From NCBI GenBank assembly GCA_035222895.1, contig JAVYIG010000403.1, forward strand, positions 186,001 through 250,000: a stretch of DNA of 64,000 nt, written 5' to 3'. Both the position numbers and the translations under genes were made by a program. The notes beneath the pieces are model-generated. The model was not told the DNA's origin. It made no database searches and saw only the letters and a list, made by a program, of their open reading frames with translations. This document shows, piece by piece, positions 1 through 11,170 of the stretch; within the stretch, counting starts at the first letter, position 1, and every line of letters starts with the position of its first letter. The DNA is from Strongylocentrotus droebachiensis (Eukaryota > Echinodermata > Echinoidea > Camarodonta > Strongylocentrotidae).

Positions 1-420
1 ATGGCGGACATCTTGGAAAAATAGCAAAAAATTGAAAAATAATAAAAAGTAATGCACTGCCTCCTCCTTTTTGGAAAAAGTCCGGACGAGAAACTCGTTA
101 ATTTTGTTATTTGGCCTTAAATAAATACGTTTTTTTCCCAGGCAATATCACAGATGCTACCTCCCGCCTGCATGTGCCAGGGTTAGAATACTAATGGGTT
201 TTGAAGCTTCATTTTTCAGTCAAAATTGGGCTGACTTGCCTTGTCATTTTCGCTATAGGGTCTTATCAAAATTATCATAATTTTTATCTATAGTATTAGC
301 AATTTTCATACTCGTTTTCAATTATCGTAATCACTAGTATTAGTGGTGGCATGTTTTTTGTTGGTTTTGCTATGATGATGATGATGATAAATGCACTACA
401 ATTTGTTAGTTTTCTTGTCA
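1..420 (+). repeat. Dispersed repeat module a, copy 1 (truncated by the window edge)
   Basis: Non-coding. A direct copy lies at 5450-5890 and an inverted copy at 4010-4380. Shared landmarks are the stretch around 180-290, a GATGAT run near 372-388 and the block reading TTGGGCTGACTTGCC. Modules a to X follow in the same order in both direct copies, so a belongs to a larger repeated unit. No reading frame of note. Confidence 0.75.
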
Positions 421-1239
421 TTGTATAGAACCTACATAAGGAAGATGATGTTCGTTTAGATTTCTTTATCTAATATAATTGCCATTTCTTCAAAAATCTT
501 AATGCAGGAAGATAATTTAGTGTTCGGTGGGTTTAAAAAATAATCCAAGATACATTAACTTGAGGTGCTTTTGCAGGTGAAAAAATAAGCATAAGGCTTA
601 CCACGTTTAAAGGGGGAGGCAGATGCTTTAAGACTACTACAACATTGGAAGCACCTCTTTGCCATAGAAAGAACGCCCTTTACTCAAAGAAAAACAGTAA
701 TTGTTGTGATCTTTGTAAGCACATCGTTGAAAACGTGTCATTTTCCAACTAACGTTATCGATAAAGCGCATCTACAGCGTCACAATACCCCAGTGGATAT
801 TCCACAACTCACGTGTAGTATCATGCAATTCACTGTATGACGGTCTTGTCTGTCTGATATGGCCATTCAAATAGTGGCGAATTGTTTTTAATTTAAGTGT
901 CCTGAGCCAAAAACGAATACAGTGAAACCTACGTATATAAACCCACCACGGGAGACAAGAAAAGCGGTCTTCACAGGTAGGTGGTCTTTATGTACAGGTT
1001 TATAATTTATAGGGACATAAAATAAAAAGACGGATGGTCCTCCTATTTCGGTGGACACTAAAGCAGTTACACTGTAATACATTGCTCTGTCAGATATACC
1101 TCTCTCCTAGCAGAAGGAACTTGCACAGGTATCACAAATTTTGTTGACCTATGTCTCGATTCACAGAGACGTAACGATGATTTAGAGCAAATATAAAACT
1201 GTCGTTCAGACGAACTACACATCATACGCAGGGAATGCT
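421..1239 (+). repeat. Dispersed repeat modules b-d, copy 1
   Basis: Non-coding. Matches 5890-6620 directly. Its right half (about 1040-1239) is found inverted at 16440-16700, 19885-20031 and 23750-23990, where it reads into a SINE and LINE end. It holds a type II box cassette at 718-826. The motif CACAGGTAGGTGGTC near 973 and the segment ending CGCAGGGAAT mark the homology. It is interrupted on its right by the TIR element at 1243-2148. Confidence 0.75.
718..826 (-). repeat. Type II box cassette (70-bp core), copy 1
   Basis: Read on the minus strand: box 1 (808-826, variant of GCATGATAATACACGTGAG), a 70-bp core, then box 2 (718-737, CACGTTTTCAACGATGTGCT). The boxes match those of the type I cassettes, but the core is unrelated to type I. 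Boxes 1 and 2 are imperfect inverted repeats of each other. Function unknown. Confidence 0.7.
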
Positions 1240-1242
1240 TAA

Positions 1243-2148
1243 TACCCCCTTCACATACACGGATTTTCTTACGAGTCCTTACGGATCGCACAAATTCACG
1301 GATCTTTCACGGATCCTTACGATTTGGCCACTTTTACGACCGGTTTATAAGTTATTACGAGCTGTTTGCGGTTTATTACGAATTATTACGAGTTATTACG
1401 ATGTATTTACGGCAACAGTCCACGATTTGTTACGAGTTGTCACGGATAACTACGAGCAACTAACGTGTTAGTTACGACCTGTTTAAGTGTTGTTACGAAT
1501 AGTTACGAGTAAGTTACGAGTATTTACGAGTCCTTACGATTTTTAGCCAAAAAATAACAACTGAAAATGAAGTGCTCGAATTTGCAGCTTTTATACCTTT
1601 CCCCAAATCGTAAACAGTTTGTAAGCATACGTAAAGTATACGTATCTATTCGTAAAGTACTCGTAACTACACGTAAAATGCTCGTAATAACCCGTATCAA
1701 TCCGTAAAGCCATCGTAAAATGACCCGAATAAAATCGTAAACAACATGTAAGCACACGTAACCATCAGTAAACTGCTCGCACTAATCCGTAAATAATCCG
1801 TAAACAAATCGTAAACTAACCGTAATGAATCGTTACAAAAATCTGTTACGAGTCATTTACGGATTCTTGCGAGCAGTTAACGAATGGTTACGTGTTGTTT
1901 CGAGCGGTTTACGGATGGTAACGGATTGTTACGAGCTATATACGAGCTATTTACGGACAAATCAATCCGTGGATAATCGTAAGAAGATTTTTGACATGTC
2001 AAAAAATGTGCCTCTCCTTTCACGGATCCTTAAGAGTGTCTACGAGTTGTTGCGAGTTGTGACGAGTTATTTACGGATGCTTGCGATTGACTACGAGTTG
2101 GCGATCCGTAAGGACTGGTAAGAAAAATCCGTGTATGTGAAGGGGGTA
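1243..2148. mobile_element. TIR element with TAA target duplication, interior built from a TTACGAG-like motif
   Basis: A 906-bp element with terminal inverted repeats of about 50 bp (left end TACCCCCTTCACATACACGG; the right end is its complement with few changes). It is flanked by TAA at 1240-1242 and 2149-2151. Sister repeats at 16440 and 23730 show the uninterrupted site (GGGAATATTTAACAG in reverse), which supports the boundaries. The interior is almost entirely a degenerate motif TTACGAG/TTACGGA. It runs forward at 1265-1550, as its complement CGTAA at 1600-1830, and forward again at 1830-2110. There is no transposase, so it is non-autonomous. A 3-bp TWA duplication fits PIF/Harbinger, but the superfamily is inferred from that alone. 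Confidence 0.85.
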
Positions 2149-2151
2149 TAA

Positions 2152-3660
2152 CAGAACCAAATACGATTCTATTTATATTGATTTAGAATATTCGAAAGGA
2201 TTTTCTCCGGAAAAATTTCGATCGCGATGGTTCTGATTGAATTTACGAAAATCGATATAAAAAGATGCGAGATTTTGGTACAAGATTATTATTAGAAAAT
2301 ATGTCACAAGAATGATGCTTGTAACATAACTTATGTCCTGTTACTAATTGGATAGAGAACAAGGGTGGGGGAAAAAAGCTAAAGAGAGTGTTTGCGTGCG
2401 TGTGCGTATGTGAGGGTGTGATAATAGAGAGGGAGAGAGAGAGAGAGATGAGGGGGGGGGGTGGTAGAGAGGATCAGGGAATCGGGATATCAGCCTATTA
2501 TGAAGTACTATTATGGTTATTTAAAATATATGGCGAATTTGAAACAAAAAAATGAATTGGAATTCGTACAAAAAAATTAAAGCAAATAATATCTTAGTAA
2601 AAAGTATTCAAATTTTTACTATTATCGGTAGGCCTATATACCTCTTGAAATATTAATTAATTTGAATTCCAATTGTCTCTTAAAAGTCTTTTCTTAACGA
2701 AAAATGACAACATTCTTACGCATTTCTTATTATTTTTGGATTTTAGATAACAAGATTATCTCACGCTTATCTTAAAAACTAAATTTCGATAAAGAAGCGT
2801 TGTTTTTAATAGTCAGAGCACATCGTTAGAAACGTGGACTTCAAAAGCCGTCATCATTAATGATACCTTTCGCAATCTGCCAATCTCTACCGTCACACCT
2901 CACGTGTATTATCATGCAGTTCACGATGTGGCGGGCGTTTGAATATACATCAAAGCAAATAATTATTCGAATGGTTACATACAAAATACGTAAATGCAAA
3001 TGAGGGCTTTGATAATAGAATCAATCATTGCAATCGAGAGTCTTTAAGTTTTTCAAAAGATCCTTAGTGGAGCCTGTTTGAAAGCGGATTATTGTTTTCG
3101 CCCAAACCAGACAGATAGCAAGCTATCCATTTTTTAAGGTCACTTGTAAATCCATTAAAAGAAACGAGGAGTGTTTTTCGAAGTCTAGCACGTAAACTGT
3201 TTCTAATATGATTTAATGGTGATTGAGCGAATCAAATACTTACAAAAACAACCACTTGTTCTTCAGATTACAAGGGTGTTATCTAATCATCAACCCCGTA
3301 TATTATGCGTGGGTACGCCAATGAGTTTTGCAATAATGTAGAGTTGGTAAAAACCATATAAAAGACGAGAAACATTAAGAACATGACCTAACATCTGATA
3401 TGGTTTCAATGGAACAATAATTGCGCCCTTTTCAATATAATCAATAAGTTTACCTTTGAATAAGATCTTGACAATGGTTCAATAGAAGTTGTTATAATTA
3501 AAATAATTAAGGAATATTCTATGACCTTTATATTAGTCCTACATTTTCAACGTTTTTTCTGTGTGAAAAGGTGTAAAAATTATTCACTGACGAAAATTAG
3601 AAAAAATATATAAATTGTCAATTGTAAGTCAATAGTACATTATCTTAATGCTGTCAGAAA
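2152..3660 (+). repeat. Dispersed repeat module X, copy 1
   Basis: Non-coding. Closely matches 8160-9655, and less closely 6620-7530. It is found inverted at 15180-16440, 18480-19330, 22860-23750, 36600-37430 and 40131-40772. It includes a GT/GA-rich, G-run stretch at 2395-2465, a type I cassette at 2817-2917 and a conserved right end around 3280-3360. The interval 2900-3000 carries a CACGTG palindrome and, just right of the cassette, a GGCGGGCG block. Confidence 0.8.
2817..2917 (-). repeat. Type I box cassette (62-bp core), copy 1
   Basis: On the minus strand, box 1 (2899-2917) is CTCACGTGTATTATCATGC in complement. A 62-bp core follows, then box 2 (2817-2836, complement AGCACATCGTTAGAAACGTG). 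Eight type I copies in this window all have a core of exactly 62 bp. An inverted CCAAT (ATTGGTC) usually lies just outside box 2, but here it is altered to TAGTC. Confidence 0.75.
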
Positions 3661-3717
3661 TATGGTGGTCGATTATCATGATAGGTTTAGGAATAGGCCT
3701 ACTATTACTATTATAAC

Positions 3718-3841
3718 AACAACAGCAATAACCACCACCACCACAACCACTACTTTTGATGATGATGATGAATATAACGAGCATAATGATAATATTTAAG
3801 TTATAGTGATAATGTTGATGATACTACTCCTGCTACTACTA

Positions 3842-3918
<77 letters not shown>

Positions 3919-3937
3919 TTACTACTACTACTAATAA

Positions 3938-3968
<31 letters not shown>

Positions 3969-4037
3969 TCTTCTTCTACTAATACTACTAATACCTATAA
4001 TAATAATAATAATAATCGTCATCATCATCATCATCAT
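3718..4037. repeat. Compound trinucleotide microsatellite
   Basis: Long (ACT)n tract from about 3829 to 3990, followed by (ATA)n near 3995-4017 and (ATC)n near 4018-4037, with ACAACA and GATGAT runs upstream. The poly-serine frame read on the minus strand here is a by-product of the repeat. Confidence 0.95.
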
Positions 4038-4380
4038 TACAACAAAACCAACAACAAAAATGCCACCACTAACACTAGGACTAGTACTACTTTTACTACT
4101 ATTGTTCACTACGATAATTGAAAAAAAAGGTGGAAATTATTGAGACTTTTGATAAAAGTGATGACATTTTGTTAGATTTATGATAGATTCAACAAACAAC
4201 TATGAAACGCTATAGCGAAAACGAAAAGGCAAGGCAGCCGAATTATGACTTAAATCAAGCTTCAAAGCCCATTAGTATTTTGACCTAAAGGCCGAAGACT
4301 ACGTAGAGACCCTGGCAGGGGCGGATGGGAGCATCTGTCGAATTGCCTTGGAAATACGTATGTACAGAAGCACAACAACA
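4010..4380 (-). repeat. Module a, inverted copy
   Basis: Reverse complement of about 130-400: the GATGATGAT run, the block ending GCTATAGCG and the AAGCTT region all recur. Its continuation (GAGTTTCTCGTCC) reappears at 5205-5217 beyond the element at 4380-5177, which therefore interrupts it. With 1-420 it makes the unit 1-5220 a large inverted-ended structure. Confidence 0.65.
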
Positions 4381-5177
4381 AACTCTTCATGTTAAAATGA
4401 CATGTGAATATTTGGGTCAGATGTAGGTTTTCATATCGGGTGTAATTTATATTCACATTATTTATGAAATAGTTTTAGAAATCTAAAAAACATCTGCGTT
4501 ATGTTTGTTGACTTGTATGTTATTGCTTTGTTCTTGACGGCTTCCCCTAACTATTCCTAGTATTTGAAATGTTGACCCAAGCTCCGAATGGATTAGGAAT
4601 TAAAAATGACGTCTATTTTTTCTAAAGATTGGCACCCACTTACTTCCCCACTCTCTTCATTGTGTTTGTCTTTACCAAGTAGTTTCTTTTGCCGATATTC
4701 TTTCTTTCGTACGAAGTCTTAAAAGGCAAAGCCATAATAACCTAACAGGTGTACGTGTATAGCGATTTGCGAACCGGATAATAATAAGGCCATCCTCATA
4801 CAATACAGAGTTCCTTGGTGATCCAGAAACTTTGCAAACACACTGTTGTTGATATTGTTTAGTCTTGATGACCGAAGAGTGATCCCACTTACATGGCATT
4901 TTCCTTTTCCCCTCCAACAAACGATAAAAATATCATCATAACCGTTGTCTTCATGAAAATCGTTCAATCAAGATCGGGGGGTTGTAGGTTAGGAGCGAAT
5001 AATTGTAAAAACTGAAGAGGTTTCCTTTATTTTCTTCTTTTCCTAAGGGCCAGTAAAGAGATACTGGAAGAAAAAAGCGAACTCGAACTCGCTTATAAAT
5101 GCACACGATATAAAAGCACACGTTATGAAAATCTGCAGTTCACCCGAATATCCACCTGTCTTTTTAACATGAAAGTT
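4380..5177. mobile_element. TIR element Z, about 0.8 kb, non-autonomous
   Basis: Ends are imperfect inverted repeats of about 60 bp: left TTCATGTTAAAATGACATG at 4386, and right the complement of TTCATGTTAAAAAGACAGG ending at 5172. The match extends inward past GGTTTTCATATCGG. It interrupts an inverted module a. A second, partial copy in the opposite orientation is at 11171-11910. No transposase frame. The target duplication is not resolved. Confidence 0.65.
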
Positions 5178-5449
5178 TGTTATAGGCAAAATAACAAAAA
5201 TAATGAGTTTCTCGTCCCCGTCCGCTTCCTGTTTGTTTACTATCTACTACTAGGAAAAAACAGAAAAATAAAAGAAAAAAAATAAGAAAGAAAAAAAAGA
5301 CAGTGATGTACCGAGCTGAACTCAAGTACATTTTTCACCGCTTCTAAATGTTAAAACTTGCTTTAGCGAGTGAACTAAAATGGTACAGATCATTTGTTCT
5401 GTCATACATCGCATCAGTATACTGAAATAGCACAATATCGTGAATAAAT
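5178..5449. other. AT-rich spacer
   Basis: Begins with a short remnant of inverted module a (GAGTTTCTCGTCC), followed by A-rich sequence (5255-5300) and an unassigned stretch. No gene seen. Confidence 0.5.
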
Positions 5450-5890
5450 AAACCTTGGCCAGTTATATTTAGCATGGCAAACATTTTGGAAAAAATAGTA
5501 AAAAAATTGAAAAATACATGTAGTCCTGCCTCTTCCATTTTTTTAAAAGTCCGTACGAGAAACTCGTTATTTTTTGTTATTTGGCCTTATAGAAATATGT
5601 TTTTCCCAGGCAATTCCACAGATGCTACCTCCCGCCTATGACAGGGTCTCTCCGTAGTCTTAAGCCTTCAGGTTAGAATACTAATGGGTTTTGAAGCTTA
5701 ATTTTTCAGTCAAAATTGGGCTGACTTGCCTCGTCATTTTCGCTATAGGTCTTCTCAAAATTATCATAGTTTTTATCTATAGTCTTAGCAATTTCCATAC
5801 TCTCTTTCAATTATCGTAATCATTAGTATTATTGGTGGCATTTTTTTTATTGTTGGTTTTGCTATGATGATGATGATGATGATAAATGCA
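5450..5890 (+). repeat. Module a, copy 2
   Basis: Direct copy of 1-420, about 5.45 kb downstream, with small indels; here the GATGAT run is longer. Like copy 1 it leads straight into modules b-d. Confidence 0.75.
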
Positions 5891-6620
5891 CTAAAATTTG
5901 TTAGTATTCTTGTCATTGTATAGAACCTACATAAGGAAGATGACGTTCGTTTAGATTTCTATATCTAATATAATTGCCCTTTCTTCGAAAATCTGTAGGA
6001 AGATAGTTAAGTGTTCGATGGGCTTAATAAATAATCTCAAGATACATTAACTTGAGGTGCTTTTGCAAGAGAAAACAAAAGAGCATAAGGCTTACCATGT
6101 TTATAGGCTGAGGCTATGGCTTTAAGACTACTACAAAATTGAAAGCACCTCTTTGCCATAGAAAGAACGCCCTTTACTCAAAGAAGACAGAAATTGTTGT
6201 GATCTTCGTAAGCACATCGTTGAAAACGTGTCATTTTTCAACTAACGTTATCGATAAAGCGCATCTACAGCGTCACAATACCCCGGTGGATATTCCACAG
6301 CTCACGTGTAGTATCATGCAATTCACTGTATGACGGTCTTGTCTGTCTGATATGGCCATTCAAATAGTGGCGAATTGTTTTTAATTTAAGTGTCCTGAGA
6401 CAAAACGAATACAGTGAAAACTACGTATATAAACCCCTCACGGGAAACAAGAAAAGCGGTCTTCACAGGTAGGTGGCCTTTATGTACAGGTTCATATAGG
6501 GACAGAAAATAAATAGACAGATGGTCCTTCTATATCGATGGTAACTAAAGCAGTTACACTGTAGTGCTTTGTCAGATATACCTCTCTCCTAGCAAAAAGG
6601 ACTTGCACAGGTATCACAGA
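5891..6620 (+). repeat. Modules b-d, copy 2
   Basis: Direct copy of 421-1140. It has no counterpart of the TIR element at 1243-2148: after GGTATCACAGATTTT the sequence jumps into module X through a deletion. It contains a type II cassette at 6211-6319. Confidence 0.75.
6211..6319 (-). repeat. Type II box cassette, copy 2
   Basis: Box 2 at 6211-6230 and box 1 at 6301-6319 (both read in complement) enclose a 70-bp core nearly identical to that at 738-807. Confidence 0.7.
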
Positions 6621-7530
6621 TTTTTTGGAATGTACGAAAATCGATATAAAAAGATGCGGGATTTTGTTACAAGATTTTTATTAGAAAATATGTCACAAGA
6701 ATGATGCTTGTAACATAACTTAAGCCTGTATAATGATAATTGTCACTTAATATGGCGAATTCGAAACCAAAAAATGAAATGGACTTCATACAAGATAAAT
6801 AAGGCAAATAATAACTTTGGAAAAATCATTGTAATATCTAATAAATATGAATATTTAAAAAATGAAAATCATCATTAGGCCTATACCTCTTGAAATATTG
6901 ATTAATTTCAATTCCAAATGTCTCTATTAAAGTAGTCGTTTTTTTACGAATAATGACAACATTCTTACGCATTTGCGGTTATTTTGGATTTTAAATAAAT
7001 AGCTTATCTTACGTTTATCTTAAGTATGTTTTTTATCATCTAAGAACATTTTATATTATACTAAATTCAAATAAAGTATTGTTTGTTTTTATTGGTCAGA
7101 GCACATCGTTAGAAACGTGGAATACAGAAGCCGTCATCATTATTGATACCATTTTCAATCTGCCAATCTCTACCGTCACACCACACGTGTATTATCATGC
7201 AGTATACGATGTGGCGGGCGTTTGAATCTATTTACATCAAAGCAATTATTCGAATGGTTACTAACAAATACGTAAATGCAAATGAGGGCTTTGATAAAAG
7301 AATCAATCATTGCAATCGAGAGTATTCATTCCTCATTTAAATTTAAGCTTTTCAAAAGATCCTTAGTGAAACCTGATTGTAAGCGGATTGTTGTTCTCGC
7401 CCAAACCAGACAGATAAAGCAGACAATCCATTTTTTAAGGTCACTTTTAAATCCATTAAAAGAAACGAGGAGTTTTTTTCGAAGTCTAGCACGTAACCTG
7501 TTGACAATATGAGTGTACATTCCAAAACCA
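6621..7530 (+). repeat. Module X, copy 2 (shortened, diverged)
   Basis: Homologous to 2240-3210 but with several deletions, including the GT/GA tract. It ends soon after the block reading AAGTCTAGCACGTAA. Short open frames here are shared repeat sequence, not genes. Confidence 0.75.
7100..7200 (-). repeat. Type I box cassette, copy 2
   Basis: Box 2 at 7100-7119 and box 1 at 7182-7200 enclose a 62-bp core. ATTGGTC, an inverted CCAAT, lies just left of box 2. Confidence 0.75.
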
Positions 7531-8159
7531 ATATTTGGAAAGCGATATTAAAAAACAACAACTGATGAACGTAAAAACTAAATGTAAGTTTGTTAGTTCG
7601 TCAAGACCTTATCGCCAATTAATGATATATATTTCACAAGTGTTTAGACAGTGTTCATAATAGGTGTAAACAGATTTTTTTTCTCAGTCAATATTCTTAT
7701 ATTGAGATCTGTATCATTTAGAGTGTTAATTTTCGCATTTTTAAACCTACAACTCATGTGTATCAATAGTGAATACCCATAACTCACTTCTGCCTTTTCA
7801 ATTCTTGCATCAGCGTTACTTATTAATGCCTGTATATAGACCGCGTAGAAAGCCTCTCAAATAGATATTAATTATTTCCTAATTATTACCGATATTTTAT
7901 AGCTTAACATTTTTAAGGGGGCAAAAGCTCCATAATTATGTCTGAACGTTTTTTTAGTTAAAGAAGTAATCGAAAACGTGTTCCAAAAAAATCATACAGC
8001 ATTTGACTTTGCAGTGTGAAAACTTTAGAAGTAGTGTTAAATCGAAATATTAAGATGTTGTCGATCAAAGAAGTCATTTTCAAAACAACTATTTTGCAAA
8101 AGTATAATTACACTCTCACAACACGTTCAGATATGACGAGGCAAAACCGCGTCGTTTTT
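7531..8159. other. Unassigned spacer between X copies 2 and 3
   Basis: AT-rich sequence with no match I can see elsewhere in the window and no convincing frame. Confidence 0.5.
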
Positions 8160-9655
8160 TTTTTAACAATGATTTTCGATCGCGATGGTTCTGATTGAAT
8201 TTACGAAAATCGATATAAAAAGATGCGGGAATTTGTTACAAGATTATTATTAGAAAATATGTCACAAGAATGAGGCTTGTAACATAACTTATGTCCTGTT
8301 AATGTATAGAGAACAGCTGGGATGGGGAAAAAAGGCTAAAGAGAGGGTGTGCTTGTGTGTGCGTATGTGAGTGTGTGTGTAAAGAGAGGGAGGGAGAAAG
8401 AGAGAGAAGAGAGGGGAGAGGGGGGGGGGGGGGTAGAAAGGGTCAGGAAATCGGGATATCAGCCTATTATGAAGTATATGATTATTTAAAATATATGAAA
8501 CATATAATTTGAAACAAAAAAATGAAGTGGAATTTGTACAAAAAAATTAAAGCAAATAATATCTTTGTAAAAAGTATTCAAATTGTTATTATTATAGGTA
8601 GGCCTATACCTCTTGAAATATTAATTAATTTGAATACCAATTGTCTCTAAAAAGGCTTTTTTTAACGAGAAATGACAACATTCTTACGCATTTATTATTA
8701 TTTTTGGATTTTAGATAACAAGATTATCTCACGCTTTTCTTAAATACTAAATTTCGATAAAGAAGTGTTGTTTTTATTGGTCAGAGCACATCGTTAGAAA
8801 CGTGGACTTCAGAAGCCGTTATCATTATTGATACCTTTCTCAATCTGTCAATCTCTACCGTCAAACCTCACGTGTATTATCATGCAGTGCACGGTGTGGC
8901 GGGCGTTTGAATCTATTTACATCAAAGCAAATATTCGAATGGTTACATACAAATACGTAAATGCAAATGAGGGCTTTGATAATAGAATCAATCATTGCAA
9001 TCAAAGGGTCTTCATTCCTCATTTAAATTTAAGCTTAAAAGATCCTTAGTGGAGCCTGTTTGAAAGCGGATTATTGTTTTCGCCCAAACCAGACAGATAT
9101 AGCAATCAATCCATTTTTTAAGATCACTTGTAAATCCATTAAAAGAAACGAGGAGTGTTTTTCGATTCTAGCACGTAAACTGTTTCTAATATGATTTAAT
9201 GGTGATTGAGCGAATCAAATACTTACAAAACAACCACTTGTTCTTCAGATTTCAAGGGTGTTATCTAATCATCAACCCCGTATATTATGCGTGGGTATGC
9301 CAATGAGTTTTGCAATAATGTAGAGTTGGTAAAAACCATATAAAAGACGAGAAACGTTAAGAACATGACATAACATCTGATATGGTTTCAATGGAACAAT
9401 AATTGCGCCTTTTTCAATATAATCAATAAGTTTAACTTTGAATAAGATCTTGGCAATGGTTCAATAGAAGTTGTAATAATTAAAATAATTAAGAAATATT
9501 CTATGACCTTTATATTAGTCCTACATTTTCAATATTTTTTCTGTGTGAAAAGGTGTAAAAATTATTCACTGACGAAAATTAGAAAAAATATATAAAATGT
9601 CAATTGTAAGTCAATAGTATCTTAATGCTGTCAGAAAAATAGAGACTTAGTGTGC
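8160..9655 (+). repeat. Module X, copy 3
   Basis: Close full-length match to 2205-3658, including the GT/GA/G-run tract at 8345-8432 and the right end CTTAATGCTGTCAGAAA. It is the best preserved forward copy and carries a type I cassette at 8785-8885. Confidence 0.85.
8785..8885 (-). repeat. Type I box cassette, copy 3
   Basis: Box 2 at 8785-8804, 62-bp core, box 1 at 8867-8885. ATTGGTC lies immediately left. Confidence 0.75.
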
Positions 9656-9689
9656 CTATTATAATAAACAATGTGTATTTTTCCAGTCA

Positions 9690-10335
9690 TTATCACTTGT
9701 ATTAGTGTCTTTCTCAGCACGGGGCGGGGTCGGCATTCGGCCCCTTTGCATTTTTAAACAATTATCAGTCCATAAGTGCCCCACTTTCTGGAAGAAAATG
9801 AGTTTAAGGCATGTCTTCATAGTTTGCATGCCTACGTATAAAGGGGAAAGACATGTTGTGTCACACGTGTCCATTTTATTTCTAAAGCAATGAATTATTG
9901 TAAGAAATCCCAAAATCCACTTAATCTATCGTTTAATATGCAAATTTCTCAACCTGCTAAGAGGAAAGTTGCACGTCGCAAAACACGTGCCTTTCTGGCA
10001 AGTTGTATTGATAGGATTTCCGAAATCAGCACTTCTACAAATTGACAACGAAAAGCAATATCATCAACAGCAAAATATGAAGTAATTACAAAAATTGTAT
10101 GAAGGGACTTCGAATAGCAGACTGCTAATTGAGGTTTAAAGCTTTGTTCTTCTCTCTGTCTCCTATCTGGTAGGTCTGCCCATCTTGTGACCTTAGATAT
10201 CTTTTTCCATGGAAAAAGCACATGTTTTGTAACGTGCAACTTTCCTGTTGATTAGGTCAGGGAGATGGGTTAAGAAATTTGCATATGCAGATGGATTTAG
10301 GGATCTGTTATATACAGACTGCAATTTATTGTTTT
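9690..10335 (-). repeat. Hairpin module Y with its tail, inverted copy
   Basis: Read on the minus strand this is a foldback element. One arm is near 10215-10330 and the other near 9935-10005. Both carry GTTGCACGT and ATGCAAATTTCT blocks in opposite orientation around a core of about 200 bp. The tail (9690-9935) matches 13600-13790, 22620-22815 and 39420-39655 in reverse. No protein is encoded. Confidence 0.7.
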
Positions 10336-10386
10336 TGGAAATATAATGAATAAATTGAATACTTATAACAAACAGGATTCAATCAA

Positions 10387-10540
10387 GTTTCACAAAGAAA
10401 GCATGTGACTGTTTGGTTGTAAGTAAGCCACCAGGGGACCGACGGCTTATGTCCTCTCCGAGAGACTTGGTAATGGTGGCTAATGCCTTACCAAGGGGCA
10501 CCAGCGCGTCCACTTGGTTTCGTATAGCCGGGTCACCTTA
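10387..10540 (-). mobile_element. tRNA-derived SINE, truncated copy
   Basis: On the minus strand this is the body of the SINE seen at 16755, 20900 and 24051, ending in the shared tail CTTTGTGAAAC. Its head is cut by G-rich hAT-like sequence at about 10541. It adjoins module Y in the same relative order as at 12880-13140, but inverted. Confidence 0.75.
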
Positions 10541-10660
10541 GTGGGGGAGGGGGGGTAGTGAGCATCATTCTTTTGGTATATGACCCCGAAAAAAGAAAGA
10601 AAAAAAAGCCAGGGGGGCCCGGACCCGTCGGGCCCCCCCCCCCCGTGGATCAGCGCCTGC
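10541..10660. mobile_element. Fragment of a G-rich hAT-like MITE
   Basis: Shares with 36300-36566 the G runs, the block GACCCCGAAAA, a GC-rich palindrome around GGACCCGTCGGGCC, and the right end GTGGATCAGCGCCTG. The left terminus is missing. Confidence 0.65.
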
Positions 10661-10852
10661 TAATGGCCCCTCCCGTTGTTCAGCAGTTATCTGTACACAA
10701 GGCTATCAAGAGACGTTTGTGATTTCGCTATTTACTAGCATTTAGGAAAGGAAACAAATTTTATGGAAATATCTACAATTTCGTCATTCTTTTCACTCCT
10801 TACCTACCGAATTAGTTTATGAGAGCTAGTGACATAAATCATGTAGAAATGT
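10661..10852. other. Unassigned spacer
   Basis: No repeat match or gene seen, apart from the first copy of a 22-bp direct repeat at 10831-10852 that flanks the next feature. Confidence 0.5.
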
Positions 10853-11148
10853 CAGAAAAGAACGTGTTTTGCGACGTGCAACTTTCCTTTTATAGCAGCT
10901 TGAGAAATTGCATACTAAACGACGGATTTAGTGGATTTGGGTATAATATATTCCAATTCGTTACCTTAAAAATAAAATTGAAACTTGTGACATAACATGT
11001 CGAGCCCCCTTTACGTAGGCATGCAAACTCTGGAGGCATGCCTTAAATTCATTTTCTTCCAAAAAATGGGAAACCTATGGACTAATCATTCTTTTTAAGG
11101 CAAAGGGAGCGAATGCCAACCCTGCCCCGTGCTGAGTACGGCACTGAT
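10853..11148 (+). mobile_element. 296-bp fragment of module Y between 22-bp direct repeats
   Basis: The segment is almost identical to about 13490-13785 (Y right arm and tail). It is bounded by a perfect 22-bp direct repeat at 10831-10852 and 11149-11170 (starts GACATAAATCATG). This is the pattern left by an insertion with target duplication, or by templated repair. No poly(A) or coding capacity. Confidence 0.65.
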
Positions 11149-11170
11149 GACATAAATCATGTAGAAATGT

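Noticed and set aside
1235-2121. Three open frames rich in Leu-Arg-Val-Tyr repeats
   Set aside because: They are translations of the TTACGAG-type motif array inside a TIR element, on both strands; no start context, domain or codon pattern of a real protein.
3801-4109. Poly-serine open frame
   Set aside because: Direct product of an (ACT)n microsatellite.
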